Origin: Zonotrichia leucophrys gambelii
Lineage: Eukaryota; Chordata; Aves; Passeriformes; Passerellidae
Direction of reading: 5' to 3'
Assembly: GCF_028769735.1 (NCBI RefSeq)
Contig: NC_088171.1
Location: 73,921,216-73,985,215 of the forward strand
Length of the DNA: 64,000 nucleotides
A model generated the notes under the pieces. That model saw only the letters and a program-made list of their open reading frames with translations. It made no database searches and was not told the DNA's origin. The translations under genes were made by a program, and so were the position numbers. Below are positions 1 through 12,770 of the stretch, piece after piece. Position 1 is the stretch's first letter. Each line of letters starts with the position of its first letter.

Positions 1-3000
1 TATTATTACATTCTAACAGCTCAGAGACTTAATAGTGAATATTTTAACTCCCATTTTTTTTTCAGAAGTATTAAACTGGATTTCTAAGACAAAATATACA
101 TTTCTTCTTGCTCAACATTTTTTGTACAAGAAGTAAGGAGAAGGGAGAAAACAAATCAGCTTGTGAATTTTAGTAAGTACATAAGAACAAAGAAAAGTAC
201 TTCAGAGTATACATATCTGAGCTAAAAATAAAAATTAAAAAATTAAATAAAGTCAGCTTGCTGAGAAAGTAGAACAGCTTTTATCTGGACTTCAGAAAAT
301 CCTATTTTAAGCTTTTGCAGTGAATGAGGCAGTCCAGGCATGTATGCTGCCCCACTCTTAAGGGGAAAACAGCACCCAAGATAGGTAGATGCCTGTGGTC
401 AAAAAGGAGTGGCAAAAGTCACATGGTCTACAAAAACTTAAAAAGTTTTATTTGGAAATTACAGTTGGCATGGAAATTGGTATAAATAAGTCTCTTATCC
501 TGTAGTATAAAATTAATTACAGCAGATTTGGAATAAGGAATAGGGTGAAAGAGAGACACATTAAAAAGAAGCAGGGAGAAAAAAATGAAGAAAAGAAGAT
601 GACCACTCCTGGCTGCAGTGTCAATGCAGATGGTGGGATGTACAAGGTTCTGGGAGCACTGCTGAAGTTTCATGAGGGTACCTCTTTGTAGACAAGCTTT
701 CCCCACCCTGGACAAGCTTTCCCCACCCCAAGTTTCTCATGTTCTATGCAAATTAGTTATCATGCACAATTCATTCATCTAACCCTTTCTGTAATGGGTT
801 GAGGGCTTCAGGGGTTTTTGATGGTCTTGATTCCCCTCTACTGGATAAGCCTTTTGTCAGCAGTCCAGGGCCGCTCCTTGACTTCATTCCTGCTCTTGTG
901 CTGTACTGTGTAGTGCTTATGTCCAGGAGCTAGAACAAGGATGTTTGTCCCAGAAAGAAGCTGCCCTATCTCTGTGTATCCCCCTCTTCAGCCGCATTCT
1001 GTTCTTCCTCACAGTGTGGCCTCAGCAGCAAACCTTGACTGGTTCCATGGCTATCCACCTGTTGGTGTTTGAGATACACATCAGCCCCTTTTCTTCTGGC
1101 CTTTTACACCCTGTCAGTCCTCATGTCCCACACTCAAGTTATTTTCATATGAAATGTATTTCCAGTGCTTTGAAGTTATGGAGTGAAACTGGATGACTTC
1201 TGTTGTGGTACTTTGCATACTGCACTTCAGTATGAAGGAAAAGACCCCACTGAAAGCATGAGAGGACTGCGGAAACAATAGTAAACACCTTTACAAGTGT
1301 AGCCGCTGTCTCAGCTTGGAGCCGGAGCCAAGTGCCATTGGACAAATCCAAATCCAGCAATGATTTGCACAGGCTGCAGCTTCCAGCAGTTCACTGAAAC
1401 AATTAATTTTATTTAACATTTATTTAACTGTCACTGTAGAGGAAGATTAAAACAAAAATTTAATCCTGCCTCTGTTTGTAGTAGTTTTACTTAAATAAAA
1501 TATTGTCGGTTAAGATATATCATTGTGTGGGATTCATGCAAATATAAACTGCCAGGCATTTGCACCTGGAGCATTATTATTCCTAATTTTTCTTTTGTAC
1601 AGCAAGGTCTGTCATAGCATGCCATTGGAGATGCCAACCCTTAAACTCATTGAATTAAGATAATCCTCCCACTCATTTGCACTTTGGCTTCTTGATACCA
1701 GATGTTCATTTATGAAAGAAATCACTTGGCAATAAACTCTCATTTCCAAGCATTTCTAATTTAAAACATTTTTGTTTAATAACTCAGATTTCATCATAAA
1801 TGAACTTCCATATGGTATTAGTGAAATGTCAATAGTCAAGAAATAAAGAATTCTAATGTAGAAGCATCAAGAACTATTTGAATTGAACATTTCTAAACCC
1901 TCTCTTTCTGTAGTCTGTGGTTTTCAGAGCACCATTCCTATAACCCTGGGCTGACCACACACAGGATAATGAAGGGTAGCTGAGCTCTGGCTCCTTCTGG
2001 CAAGGTCAGAACTGAACAGGTAATAGACAAAGAACCTTTCATGGAGTCAGGAGGAAAGAATGAGAGAAATAAGAAAATATTATTGATGATTCTGCATGTT
2101 TCAGCAGTTCTGTTTGGAGAAATGATATAGTCCTGGCAGGTGTGTACACCCATGGGTGTGTAAGTAGGATTCAAAAAAATGTAGAAGAACATTTATGTTA
2201 TTAAATATGTGTCTAGATTCTTTCCAATATCTTCCCAAGCATGCTGCTCCCATGGGATATTTCCCAGATTGCTGTGTCCCAGGGGTCTCATCCAGTAATC
2301 CCACCCAAAACAAATAAAGGCAACTTATAAATATTTTGTCTAATTTGAGTATGTTGTATCACTGTTCTGACTCAAACCCCTGAAAATGTAGTTAATTACT
2401 ACACAAACTGCCTCTTTCTTCCCAAGAATCAGCACTGAATTCCTTGATCTTACTTCCCTCTTATTCTAGTATTGTGGCAATATTTTTAGTGTGCATGTAG
2501 CGCCAGATGATAGACTGTAATAAGATTTTAACTTTCTGGCACATAAGAACAGATAAAGTGCTGATGACATTATAGGTTTTCAGATACTGCCAACACTTTA
2601 ACAATATTCTCAAGTTAAAAGGTTCTTAAAATGTGAGCCACTGTAGGTGCACTCAGTCGAGCCTTCACCACAGGTATAATAACCATTCACACCTTCAATC
2701 TGAGGCTTGCTAAACTCCAGGGATATCTTGTGATGCACCATGGGGATGGCCACAATTCTGCAGTCTGACAAGGTATACTCTTCCTCTCAAAGAGTGCCAG
2801 ACACCTGAGATTCACACTGATTTCACTGGCAGAGAGAAGAAAAAAGGTGCTTGACTACTTCACACACTGGGTCAGGTTCTGAAAGCTTTTTTTTAGCCAT
2901 TAGAACACTCTGAAAACCAAATCTACAGCAATTGCTGTAATTGTAATTAAGGACTTTTTTGGCCTGTAGGCCTTCCTACTTAGCAGTCTTGTACAGTCAT

Positions 3001-3889
3001 CAGCACAAAATTTAGCATTAAAAAACCCAAAGTGCAAGTAAGCCGACAACCTGCCTTGTCTGAATAATTTCAAATTATTTCACTTTCCCTTACCCTTTTG
3101 GTAAAGGTTTGAGACAGATGAAAAGCCAGACAGCCAGCATGACTCCTTTCAAAATGAGATTGGGCAAAATAATCACCTTAGAAGCCTGCCTAGCCCAATG
3201 CAATGCAAGACATAGTGTTTAAAATTGATTTAAAAATTAAATTAGAATGTACTGGGGACAGAAATAGTTAGTTCTTCAAACAAGATTTTAAGTTTTAGAC
3301 AGTGGCATAATGTCTGTTATGCAGAAGCCTGGAAAGTCTGAAGGTTCTGGTAGACTACTTTCTTCAGCCAGTATTTGCTGTGAGGTTTGGCAAATAAAGT
3401 TGCAATCCAGTGAAAGAGTAACAGGTAGGCTTTTCAGGTGGCATTGTTTTTGAGCAATATTTTCAAATACCAGTACAGCCTAAATTTTCAGTTGGTATAT
3501 TTGATGCAATTCTCCTTCCTCCATCATTCTTTCCAGGTACAACAAGCATGATCAGGGGTTCATATTTATTCCATGACCACTGAGCACTGGAGAGCAGAAG
3601 CTAGGTAAAGTTAAGGAGAGTGAAAAAAAAAAAAAAGTTAGTGTTACTTGTTTATCCTTTCTAGACTCAGCAGATCCTGATTATATTTGTTCTGAGCTCC
3701 TAGCCTTTTCCTGCTGCCAGCTAATATATTTTCTGAAATTTAGGCTTCTCTTGGGGTTTGAATCTGTTCATTCTGCACAGTGTAAAGTTTGCTTCAGTTA
3801 GAGATAACATAATTTACTTTACGGACTTCTAGATTAAGCTGTAATTTAAAATACATACTTTGTACTGCAATTTCAGCTAGAAGCTCTGA
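1..3889. other. Non-coding AT-rich stretch
   Basis: No coding region is supported here. Open frames are short (under 100 codons), on both strands, without recognisable domains, and are what AT-rich DNA gives by chance. Apart from the small tandem duplication at 691-728 and a short A-run near 3629, I see no repeat family, RNA gene or clear promoter. Confidence 0.6.
691..728. repeat. Two-copy 20-nt tandem duplication
   Basis: An 18-nt motif containing a HindIII site (GACAAGCTTTCCCCACCC) occurs twice with a period of 20 nt, the copies identical over 18 positions and separated by TG. The identity suggests a recent slippage-type duplication. No function is implied. Confidence 0.85.
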
Positions 3890-3923
3890 GATGTCAGATA
3901 CCCTTGGATGTCAGATACTCTTG
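3890..3923. repeat. Two-copy 17-nt tandem duplication
   Basis: Two adjacent 17-nt copies starting GATGTCAGATAC differ at one base (C/T). The duplication lies shortly before the minus-strand CR1 fragment and is not part of the CR1 sequence I recognise. Confidence 0.8.
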
Positions 3924-3989
3924 GATGCCCTAGATTGGCCCTGTAACGCTGTGATTTCAGGTTCACAATTGCCTGAAGAGCTGTCCACC

Positions 3990-4325
3990 TCCCCTGCAGG
4001 TCATCTGGACCAACCACCCTGTTCAAGGAGGGCCACATAGACCAGATTGCCCAGGGCGATGTCCAAATAACTTTTGAATATATCCAAGGATGGAGACTTG
4101 ACTACTTCTTTGGGAGGCCTTGCCCAGTCATCCTCACAGTGAAAAAGGGAACCTCCTGCTTTTCAGTTTGTGCCCATTACCTCTGGTCCTGTCACTAGGC
4201 ACCACTGAGAACAACCAGATCCCTTCTCTTCACACCCTGCCTTCAGGTACTTGTAGACATTGCTGATATTTCCCTGAACCTCCTTTTTTCAAAGCTAAAT
4301 AGTCTCAGTCTCCCTGCTTCATGAG
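3990..4325 (-). mobile_element. CR1 LINE 3'-end fragment, minus strand
   Basis: The plus strand reads as the reverse complement of the CR1 3' region. Recognisable landmarks are TCATCTGGACCAACC at about 4001, the TCCAAGGATGGAGACTTGAC segment at about 4084, CCTCACAGTGAAAAAG at about 4132, and the TTCAGTTTGTGCCCATTACC segment at about 4162, all in the order expected for the family. It covers the end of ORF2 and the 3' untranslated region. The copy is diverged, lacks a clear ATTCTATG tail, and is 5' truncated near 4325. CR1 is a non-LTR retrotransposon that moves by target-primed reverse transcription; this copy is dead. Confidence 0.88.
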
Positions 4326-4329
4326 TTTA

Positions 4330-6810
4330 CAGTTCCATTTAAATGGTTAGGTGAAGGAACTGAGTCAGTTTCAGACAAGGCTCTATGCTAATAAAACCTC
4401 AATGCAAAAAGCAAAACATCTTTTATAAATGAAAAAAAAAATAATACAAGTGAATTGGTGATACTTTAGTTTTTTCTGAAAGGGTGGATGCTGAGACTGC
4501 ATTTGAAAAATAAAGAAAAATAATTTGTCTTACAAATAGAGAGCTGTAGAATTGAAAGCTGTTGACATTTGGAAAAAAATATCTCATATGCTTCTGAATA
4601 CATTAGAGTCCTAAATTATGCTGGGGTTTTGTATTTAGACCGAAAAACAAGTGTGTTGGAAGTAATAATAAACAGACCTAAAATCACATTTGGATTAAAT
4701 TCACCAAGATGCAAAAATGTATATTTTCTAAATTTCATTATTTTTCTTTTCCCTTCAGTCCTCAAGGGAAAGCTACTGTTTGTTTTAAGTGGAAACCAAG
4801 ACTTGCAGAATACATTGTTATCCAGAGAAGCAATGGAGTCTTCTGATGGCTACAAGGAAGACACCCTTACAAAGAATCTCTGGATTTATTTTGCTCTCAG
4901 AAAAGCATGAATGCAAAGAATATTCAGGATTTTGAGGGGACCTCTCTAACATAGTTTTCAAGTCAGTTGATTTATAAGACTAGAACCAGAAAACCCAACA
5001 CTTCCTGCTAATTAAAAGATAACAATTTCTTTTTTTACTCTGTGGCACGTACGGACACAAAAACTCAGACTTTCAGCATTTGTTGCTCTGAGACTTTTTC
5101 AAAATATAAACAGGTTTACAAATTCAACACAGACTTCAGACAGGTGGATTGAATGTTCAGGCAAAAATCCTGGGGAAACTCCACTGAAATAAATGGAAAT
5201 ATTCAAGGAAAAAGGTGCAGTCATAATCCAGCAAGTATTTTCCATGAGGTGAATGTTTGTGGGTGAATTGTTTCATTTCCACAGTAAACAAAAAATGAGC
5301 TCATTTTCAGTAGGGTAATTAATTTTGAGAAGCTATAAATAACCAGTACTTCATTTGGTTATATATTCTGAGAGACAGTTCAGGAATAGAAAAGTGTTCT
5401 CAAAGAAGACAAATAAGAGCTAATAACTTTCTATTCACAAATAAGAGCTAATAACTTTCTATTCGCTTGCATTCTTTCTCAACTGAACAATATATGGGTT
5501 TTTGTAAGTAACAATGCATCATGGACATTTGTCTAAGTAACCAGTTTTAGCTGGTTGGAATTGCATAGATGCTGCCAGCATGTGTGACCCAGTTGCCATG
5601 AGGCCCAAGGAACACAGATCAATGAGCAGCAAACTTTACAAATACAAAGCGCAATTCCTGTGTAGGAAAACTCAGTCAACTTTTTTAGTTCTGCCACTTC
5701 AAAAGGGTCATGGGACAAGCAAGCTAAAAAGAGTTCAAAGCCACCGCCGCCCAATCCTCTAGTGCAACAAAAGGGCAAAGACTTGTTTTGCCTTCTGCTA
5801 ATTAAAATAGCCATTCACTGGAAGATATTGTGGGAATATACTATGCTTACAATAAAGTCTGTCCTCAGTTTTGAGTTAAGCTACAGGATTGTTATAAAAG
5901 GACTTCAAATAGGGGAAAGAAAGGCACTTTTCCATGTTCTCTGTAGTTGAAATGCAGTTTGTAGGACTTCCTAATTTGTTTTGTGATGAGTTTCATACAG
6001 AAAATTTAAGCAAATATTAGTAATGATGCATATTTCACAAAAACAACAGATGTGCCTCCAATGGAGTTCCTGAGATTTGAGATTTTTATCACAGAATGCT
6101 GCTCTGCAATTCACCTGCTCCCAGCCTCCTCACATTTCAGTTTGGTGTATGTTGCCTTAGGGTTTTCAAGCACATTACTTACTGAGAAAAGGCATTCCAA
6201 AAACTGTGATACTTGAAACATTGATTTAGATAATCTAATTTAAATATATAGTATATCTGATGTTTTAGTTCATATAATTTCTTTAAGAAGAGGTACGTTT
6301 GGTATATTTCTCATAAGCATTATTTTAATTAGAGTTAAGGCCAAGTGATAATTAATGGAGCTTGAAAAAGAATCTGATACACCAGATTTATTTACATTTT
6401 TTAAAAGAAATAATGAATATTTAGATGTGTGTGAGACACAGAAATTTAAGATTTAGACTCAAATTTGTTTTGACATTTCAGGAATACTAGATTCTGAATT
6501 CTGTACTTCTTGTTTTTAAATAGTCCTAACAGAAATTTACAGTGCATTTTTAAGTAGATTATTTTTTTTAACTTGTGCTCAGATCCCTGAATAGAGTGGC
6601 TTATCTCTTTTTCTATCAGATAAAAATAGGTTATTCTAGCTGCACAAGTTCATCTTTTGATGTTCTTCTAGATATCAATCTTGATAGATCACTGCTCAGG
6701 AATAATTTTTCTCTCTTCTTGGATGTTGACTTGAGATTTTGTCCCATCAATTTTCTCCATATTTAGTTAGTCCTAGGATAGCCATTGCATTCAAGAACCA
6801 AAATTAAACA
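4330..6810. other. Non-coding stretch between two CR1 copies
   Basis: AT-rich unique sequence. The open frame at 4569-4910 (113 codons) and those around 5533-5950 show no domain, no codon bias and no splice context I would trust. The only structure is the 28-nt tandem duplication at 5409-5464. Confidence 0.55.
5409..5464. repeat. Perfect two-copy 28-nt tandem duplication
   Basis: Two directly adjacent identical 28-nt copies (5409-5436 and 5437-5464), each starting ACAAATAAGAGC and ending TTTCTATTC. Perfect identity implies a young event, possibly polymorphic in the population. Confidence 0.9.
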
Positions 6811-6813
6811 ATC

Positions 6814-7694
6814 AAATTTGCTTATTACACCAAGAGTGTGGGGCAGTTGACATGCGGGATGGAAGGGATGCCATCCAGAGAGACCTTGACAGGCTGGAGA
6901 CATGGACCCATGCAAACTTTGTGAAGTTCCACAAGACCAAGTGTAAGGTCCTGCATATTGGTCAGGGCAATATCAAGCACAAATTCAGTCTGGATGGAGA
7001 TGGGATCCAGAGCAGTGCTGAGGAGAAGGACTTGGGGCTGTTGGTAGATGAGAAGCTTGGCATGACCTGTCAGGGAACACTTGCATCCCAGAAAACCAGC
7101 TGTATCCTGGGCTGCATCAAAAGAAGGATGACCAGCAGGTCTGATTCTACTGCTGTACTTCACTTTTGTGGCCCTGCCTGGGGTACTGAATTCAACTCTG
7201 GGGCCCCCAAGACAAGAAGTGTGTGCACCCATTGGAGGGGATCCAGGGGAGGAGGGTTATTAAGATGATCAGAAGGATGGAGCACCTCTCCTGTGAAGAC
7301 AGGATGAGAGAGTTGGGGTTGTTCAGCCTGAAGAAGAGAAGAGACGTTTCTGGAGAGACCTTACAGCACTTTCCAATACCTAAAGGAGGCTACGAGAAAG
7401 ATGGAGAGGGACTTTTCACCAGGGTATGTTGTAATAAGATGAGGCTTTAAACTGAAAGGGAGTAGTTTTAGGTAAGATATAAGAAATGAATTCTTAATTA
7501 TGAGAGGGGTGGTGTGTTGGAACAGATTGCCCAGAGAAGCTATGGATGCCCCGTCCCTGGAAGTGTTCAGGGCCAGGTTAGATGGGACTCTCAGCAGCCT
7601 GATCCAGTGGAAAGTGTCGCTGCCCATGGCAGAGGGATTGGATCTAGATAATCTTTAAGGTCATTTCCAACTCAAACCTTTCTGTGATTTTATG
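6814..7694 (+). mobile_element. 5'-truncated CR1 LINE with ORF2 reverse-transcriptase remnant
   Basis: The copy begins at AAATTTGCTTATTAC, which translates K-F-A-Y-Y where CR1 reverse transcriptase has the catalytic F-A-D-D motif, so both catalytic aspartates are lost. The frame from 6852 to 7268 then shows the family's C-terminal signature: QRDLDRLETW, KFHKTKCKVLHIGQGN, EKDLGLLVDEKLG and SCILGCIKRR. After a frame change, RRMEHLSCEDRMRELGLFSL (about 7277-7336) follows. The 3' untranslated part contains the AGATTGCCCAGAGAAGCT and GTGTTCAGGGCCAGG landmarks and ends in two 8-nt tail units (TTTCTGTG, ATTTTATG) at 7679-7694. 5' truncation is typical for this element. It is inactive. Confidence 0.95.
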
Positions 7695-8984
7695 GTTATA
7701 TAAATGTCTACCTCATTATATAAATAACATACTTAATACAGCCAGCTACTTGTTCTTTATTTGCAGCTTTTCCTATTAAAATCATTTTACAATACATTTT
7801 GACTCCTAATTTGTATGTCTTACAGCACCTTTCATGGAAAACATTGATCACTTTATCAATAAAAATGATATTTCAACTATACAATCTTTTGTTGTAGCAT
7901 GTCAGTAGTGGAGGTCTAATTCTTGCTTTATTTAAGAAATTGTTTGCATGTTTTTCCCGTGAGATGGTTTATTTTAATGTAGATCACAGAGGTCCCTATG
8001 AACATTAGGTACCTGAAAAGTTTTGGCATCATGACTGCTTACTAATGGCATTGTTTGACACTTCTATTCCTCCTAGACCATTCCTTAGACCAGTCTTTGA
8101 TGTAGTTGCATATACACGTTGTGTATGTATTGTATGAAAATATTGAATGTTAATTGATTTTAAATAATGTTATTTCTATCATAGTGAAAATATCTTGATT
8201 GTGAAAATAACAAAATGGGCAATACAGAGAGTCTGCAACTGGGTGCATGGGCATAGTGATGACAGTTTTGAATCTATCAGATTATGAGTGTCATAGTGTT
8301 TTGCATCTGTGATTAAATTCAGAAGTTAAAAAAAAAAAGCAGGCAGGGAGGAAAACAGTGAAAAAAACCAGGATTGAAAAACCTGACATCTGCAGAGGGT
8401 GAGGAAGGATCTACTGAGAATTGTGTTTCTGTCAGTAAAGAATTATTGCATGACAGCAGACCATAAACTGTAAGGTAAGAACCTTTACATTTTTCGGTAA
8501 CTAGAAGCACAGTTGTGTCTGTTTCTGATACTCAGAGCCAGACTTTCCTGTCACCAAGTATTTTCTCTGAACATATGTCAAGTGCTGCTGAAGGTATCAG
8601 CATAGCAGACTGAAAAAATCTGCTTTGGAACAAAAGCATCAAGTGTCTTATTCTTTGTAAACAATATCACAATGAGGTTCCTGTTTTTAACTCACAAAAA
8701 GGTGTGGCAACTTTTGTAAAACATCATAGGAAATGCATCATTTATGAAAGGCACAGAATTTAAAGGATGTTGTATTTTGAACCTCTTTTTGTGTTTTTTT
8801 GCAGAATATACAAAATTCTGATTTTCTATGCTGTCAATTATTTCTAATTTTTGGTAACTCAAAATTTTGAACTTGGCCAAAGTTTTAGTTTATGTGTTAA
8901 CTTTTTATAGTTATGCAAAGATGTTCCAAAAATCATAAATGACAATAATTTTCATTATTTTATCTTTACTGATGTACTGCAATG

Positions 8985-9004
8985 TAGCAGTAGCAGTAGT
9001 AGTA

Positions 9005-9050
<46 letters not shown>
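8985..9050. repeat. Trinucleotide microsatellite (TAG/CAG)7 then (TAA)15
   Basis: Seven TAG or CAG triplets (8985-9005) run in phase into fifteen uninterrupted TAA triplets (9006-9050). The shared phase suggests one array in which a TAG-to-TAA change expanded. A minus-strand open frame across it is a repeat artefact (poly-Ile). Confidence 0.95.
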
Positions 9051-9053
<3 letters not shown>

Positions 9054-10636
9054 CATACAAATCCCAGATGCCATTTGTGTGAACTGTCACAACCTTCTGT
9101 GTTTTAGCATGTTCCAATCAAAATAAGTTCATGTGATCTGTGAAACATATATTTGATAAACTCTAGTTTACATAACAACAAAGACATTCAGGATACTGGG
9201 CACAAGGAACTCTTAACCATCTATTTTAGGTCTGCATGGTCAGCTTTGTTCCAAATGCCATATTTCCTATTCAGACTTAGGTGAAATAACTCATAGACCT
9301 AAATTAACAAGATAGTCTCCAAACCTTTTGCAGGCATTCATTGAAGAGGCAATTGCCAAAAGACAATTCACAGCTAGGGACCAAATTAGATGCTCTAAAA
9401 GATTTCTTGAGAAGCTATTTTTCCCTGGTTATGTCTAAGAGAAACTCAGGAATGTTTCTTGGGATAGGAGCCCTGAACTTGTCCTGGTTTCATGATAGGA
9501 TATAACATAGCACACATATCTTCCTTTCCTAGTTATCCCAATCTATATGCTAAGGGTTTTATATTATTTTAGTAGAATAAATATGTCATTCAGGATATCC
9601 TCCAAAATAAAGGGTTCAAAAGTTCAAATTATTAATCATACAAAAAAAGTTATAGTACAAATACATGAATCAAGATCCAGTGAAGTTCGAAGGAGCATTT
9701 TTACATCCCTTTTCCACAAAATATGAATGGTCCTTAAGAAGAAAATCAAGACGAGAAAAAACTCCAGGGGAACACAGCAATGACATTCATTTGTTTAGTA
9801 AGCTTTGTTTTGTTACATAAGTGACTACTATTGAATGATTCAATAAATAGATATACATTCTTAGGTGAGTCAGTCTACTTCTGTTCATCAAAAATGAATA
9901 CTGACCTGCTCCTATAAAACTTGTGCACTAATTTAGCTTCTGAATAACTTTTCCATAGAAGTTAAACCAATTTTTTTTAAGTTCTCCATTTTCAGTTAAA
10001 CTCAATTTTATATCTCATTTTTTTTTTAATACTTCTGATTATATAAGATTCAACTCCAAAGTAAGTTGCAAATTTTGGACATTTTGCATGACCTAATAGT
10101 CTGATTTTATAAGACCCACTTGTCTTCACTGACAATTAATAAAACCTGCAAAAAGTCCCACAAGCTGACTCGTCTTGGAAGACATATCTAGCATTTACTT
10201 CACAATCACTATGTGGAACATGACCATCTCCATCAAATGTCTGGAATTCAAGAATGAACTTCATAAAGATTCAGACAGGTCCTTGTAGTTACAATCCAGT
10301 CTGCACTGAGTCCCAGGGAAGGACAATGCCGCTCTTGCAATGAGATTGCTACATTTGTATTTTATTGCTTTGAACTTTGGAGGACAAGATAACAGACATC
10401 TAAACAATACCAAAAATGAACAATTGGATCAGTTAGTCTGAACTCAGGCTAGAAATGCTCCAAAAGTAAATTCACTGAAATTTTCTTTATGGATGTTTTC
10501 TCCATAATTTCACTGATTTTTTTTCAACGAGTTTTAATTTTGGCTGTTGCAATATGAAGAATCTTATGGCCTAATGACAATCTCAAATATTTAAAATGGT
10601 TATACTGAATGTTATCTATATAAATACATGATCTTT

Positions 10637-10665
10637 ATAGCAATTAATCTTTAAAGTCTTTAATA

Positions 10666-10714
<49 letters not shown>

Positions 10715-10740
10715 CAATTAATCTTTAAAGCAATTAATCT
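10637..10740. repeat. (TA)n microsatellite bracketed by 20-nt direct repeats
   Basis: ATAGCAATTAATCTTTAAAG occurs at 10637-10656 and again, identical, at 10711-10730, with a third partial copy (CAATTAATCT) at 10731-10740. Between the full copies lies about 40 nt of uninterrupted TA dinucleotide (about 10674-10713). Confidence 0.93.
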
Positions 10741-12741
10741 CCAATGGAAATAATTTTCTTAGGTTCAAGGGCTATGATACATTTTCCCCAAGCTGTGTAA
10801 CATATCCATGTCAACAGAAGGATAAGGCTTGAGTAAACTTTTAGGGGAGGAGACATCTGTTAATGCTGAAATATCACCCCTATAAAAAAGACTTCAGCTA
10901 CAGCTTGCAAGTACCTCTCTAACACATAAAGTAGAAATAAAGACAATCTGTCATCATACTGGTCATGAGCAAAAAGTTATTTCAATTGCTCTCCTTCTGT
11001 AATACTCAAAATCCAATTCTAAACAGATTTTATACATCTACAGAGACCCACCAGTTTAACCATTATTTGATAACTCTATTGTAAAAATCTTATGAATTGT
11101 GTACATAATATCAAAGCCCAGGACTCTGATTTGGTATAATTCAGGTTTACTGGAAATTAATAGGCTTTGGGTTCAAGCTTATGACCAAGGCACAAACTGT
11201 TCGAAAGCTGAGTTCTGACCTCCCCAGTTAACAAGTCATGCAGTTCCTAAGCTATCCACAGGGATCACATGCTTGCTAACAGGAAAATTACTACTTCCCT
11301 CAATGTCATTGGCTATTGAGAATTACCTGCTTGTGAACAGAAGGCACCTGTCTATAAATCTGTGACATAAGCGTTGGAATTGAAGAACATATAAGCAAAA
11401 TAAAGTGATCGCGTCAGCAAAACACCTTATTTGTGTAAGGAATAACTTATGTATTACAGACTTAGAATGAAGTGTATGACACATTTCATTTTTTTCTTTC
11501 GCAATAATAAATGAAATACATTTAGTAAAATGGTAGATCTGGCTGAACAAATAACAAATAATAATGATGATGTCTGCAGAAAAATCCATAAAACTTAATT
11601 ATTCTGGCTTTTATCCAGCATATATAAAAAGCTGGAAACATTTTTCTTTGCTGAAGCAAGATGTTTCCAACAAAAAATATCAATAACTTTATTGAGATAT
11701 TTTTACTTCGGATGTGAAATAGTAATTCCTCGGAAATTTATTTAGCAATGAATTTTGTTGTCTTGATAGAACTACTTTTAAACTCCAGACTTTTTAATGG
11801 AAATACTTAACATGAGAGGACTATAACAAAAATAGAAGGGGCACTGTAGGAGCCAAGAAATAGCACCACATAGACAGTATAGTATATGTGAATACTGTAT
11901 GGTTAACCTTGATTTTATTGGATATAACATAATTAGTAGAAGTTTAAAAAGAAGGAAGGAAGAAAAAGGAAAAAGAACAACTTGATATTTAAGAGTCCAA
12001 CCAATCAAGAAAATGCATAATTTTAAGAATTTATAAACTAGAAGTTGACAGTAATTTTCTCAAGCACTCAGACACATTGCCCCTTTATATTACTATGCTT
12101 TATGAATTATGAATTTTGGCTGATGAGGAAGCTTAAGGGTAACAATGTAGCTTCAGTGTCAGTAATGCATTGTCATTTCACGCTGTGTGAATTCCTACTA
12201 TACCTAGATGAGTTTTTCAAGCTTAAATAATGTTACTGACTGCCAAAGATTTTATTAAGAGGTCTGATGATATTATATGCTCTGCTGGTAAGATACTAAT
12301 CCCTATTAACGAGAAAAAGGTCAAATACTTTGAAAGATTGCCAGGGCTTTTTTTGTCTGCCTGGGGTGTTCAGATGTAGTTATACTCCCCCACCACAATT
12401 CACCTACTTTGAGTCAGATAGTGAAATAGAAAACCATTTTTCCAGCCTCAAGAAGAATGAAATTTGAGTAGAAAAGACAGTTGCTCTGTGAGATTTTACA
12501 TGGCTCCTGTTACCAAGGAAACTATTTTGGCTTTGGAAGGTTTGGTAATGGTTGCCCTAGCTACAATTCAGGCAATATAGAACAAGAGGGGCTATTTATC
12601 TCATGTAATTATAGATATATACACACATAAACACATTTACCCTCATGTTAGGGTGGGACAGATCTAGTAAAATGGAATTATGAAACCACTGAAGTTAGGA
12701 AAACATTCTGAACAACATTTGAGGAATGTGTTGGTAGAGGA

Positions 12742-12770
12742 GACTTAAGCCACTGGCAGTGGCTTAAGTC
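12742..12770. repeat. Perfect 29-nt palindrome (14-bp arms, 1-nt centre)
   Basis: GACTTAAGCCACTG (12742-12755) is followed by a single G and then by its exact reverse complement CAGTGGCTTAAGTC (12757-12770). The near-absence of a spacer means it could extrude as a cruciform but is a poor RNA hairpin, since a 1-nt loop cannot close without opening pairs. It does not fit a transposon end or a known regulatory site that I recognise. Confidence 0.95.

Noticed and set aside
6825..7232. 135-codon minus-strand frame
   Set aside because: Antisense shadow of the CR1 reverse-transcriptase remnant.
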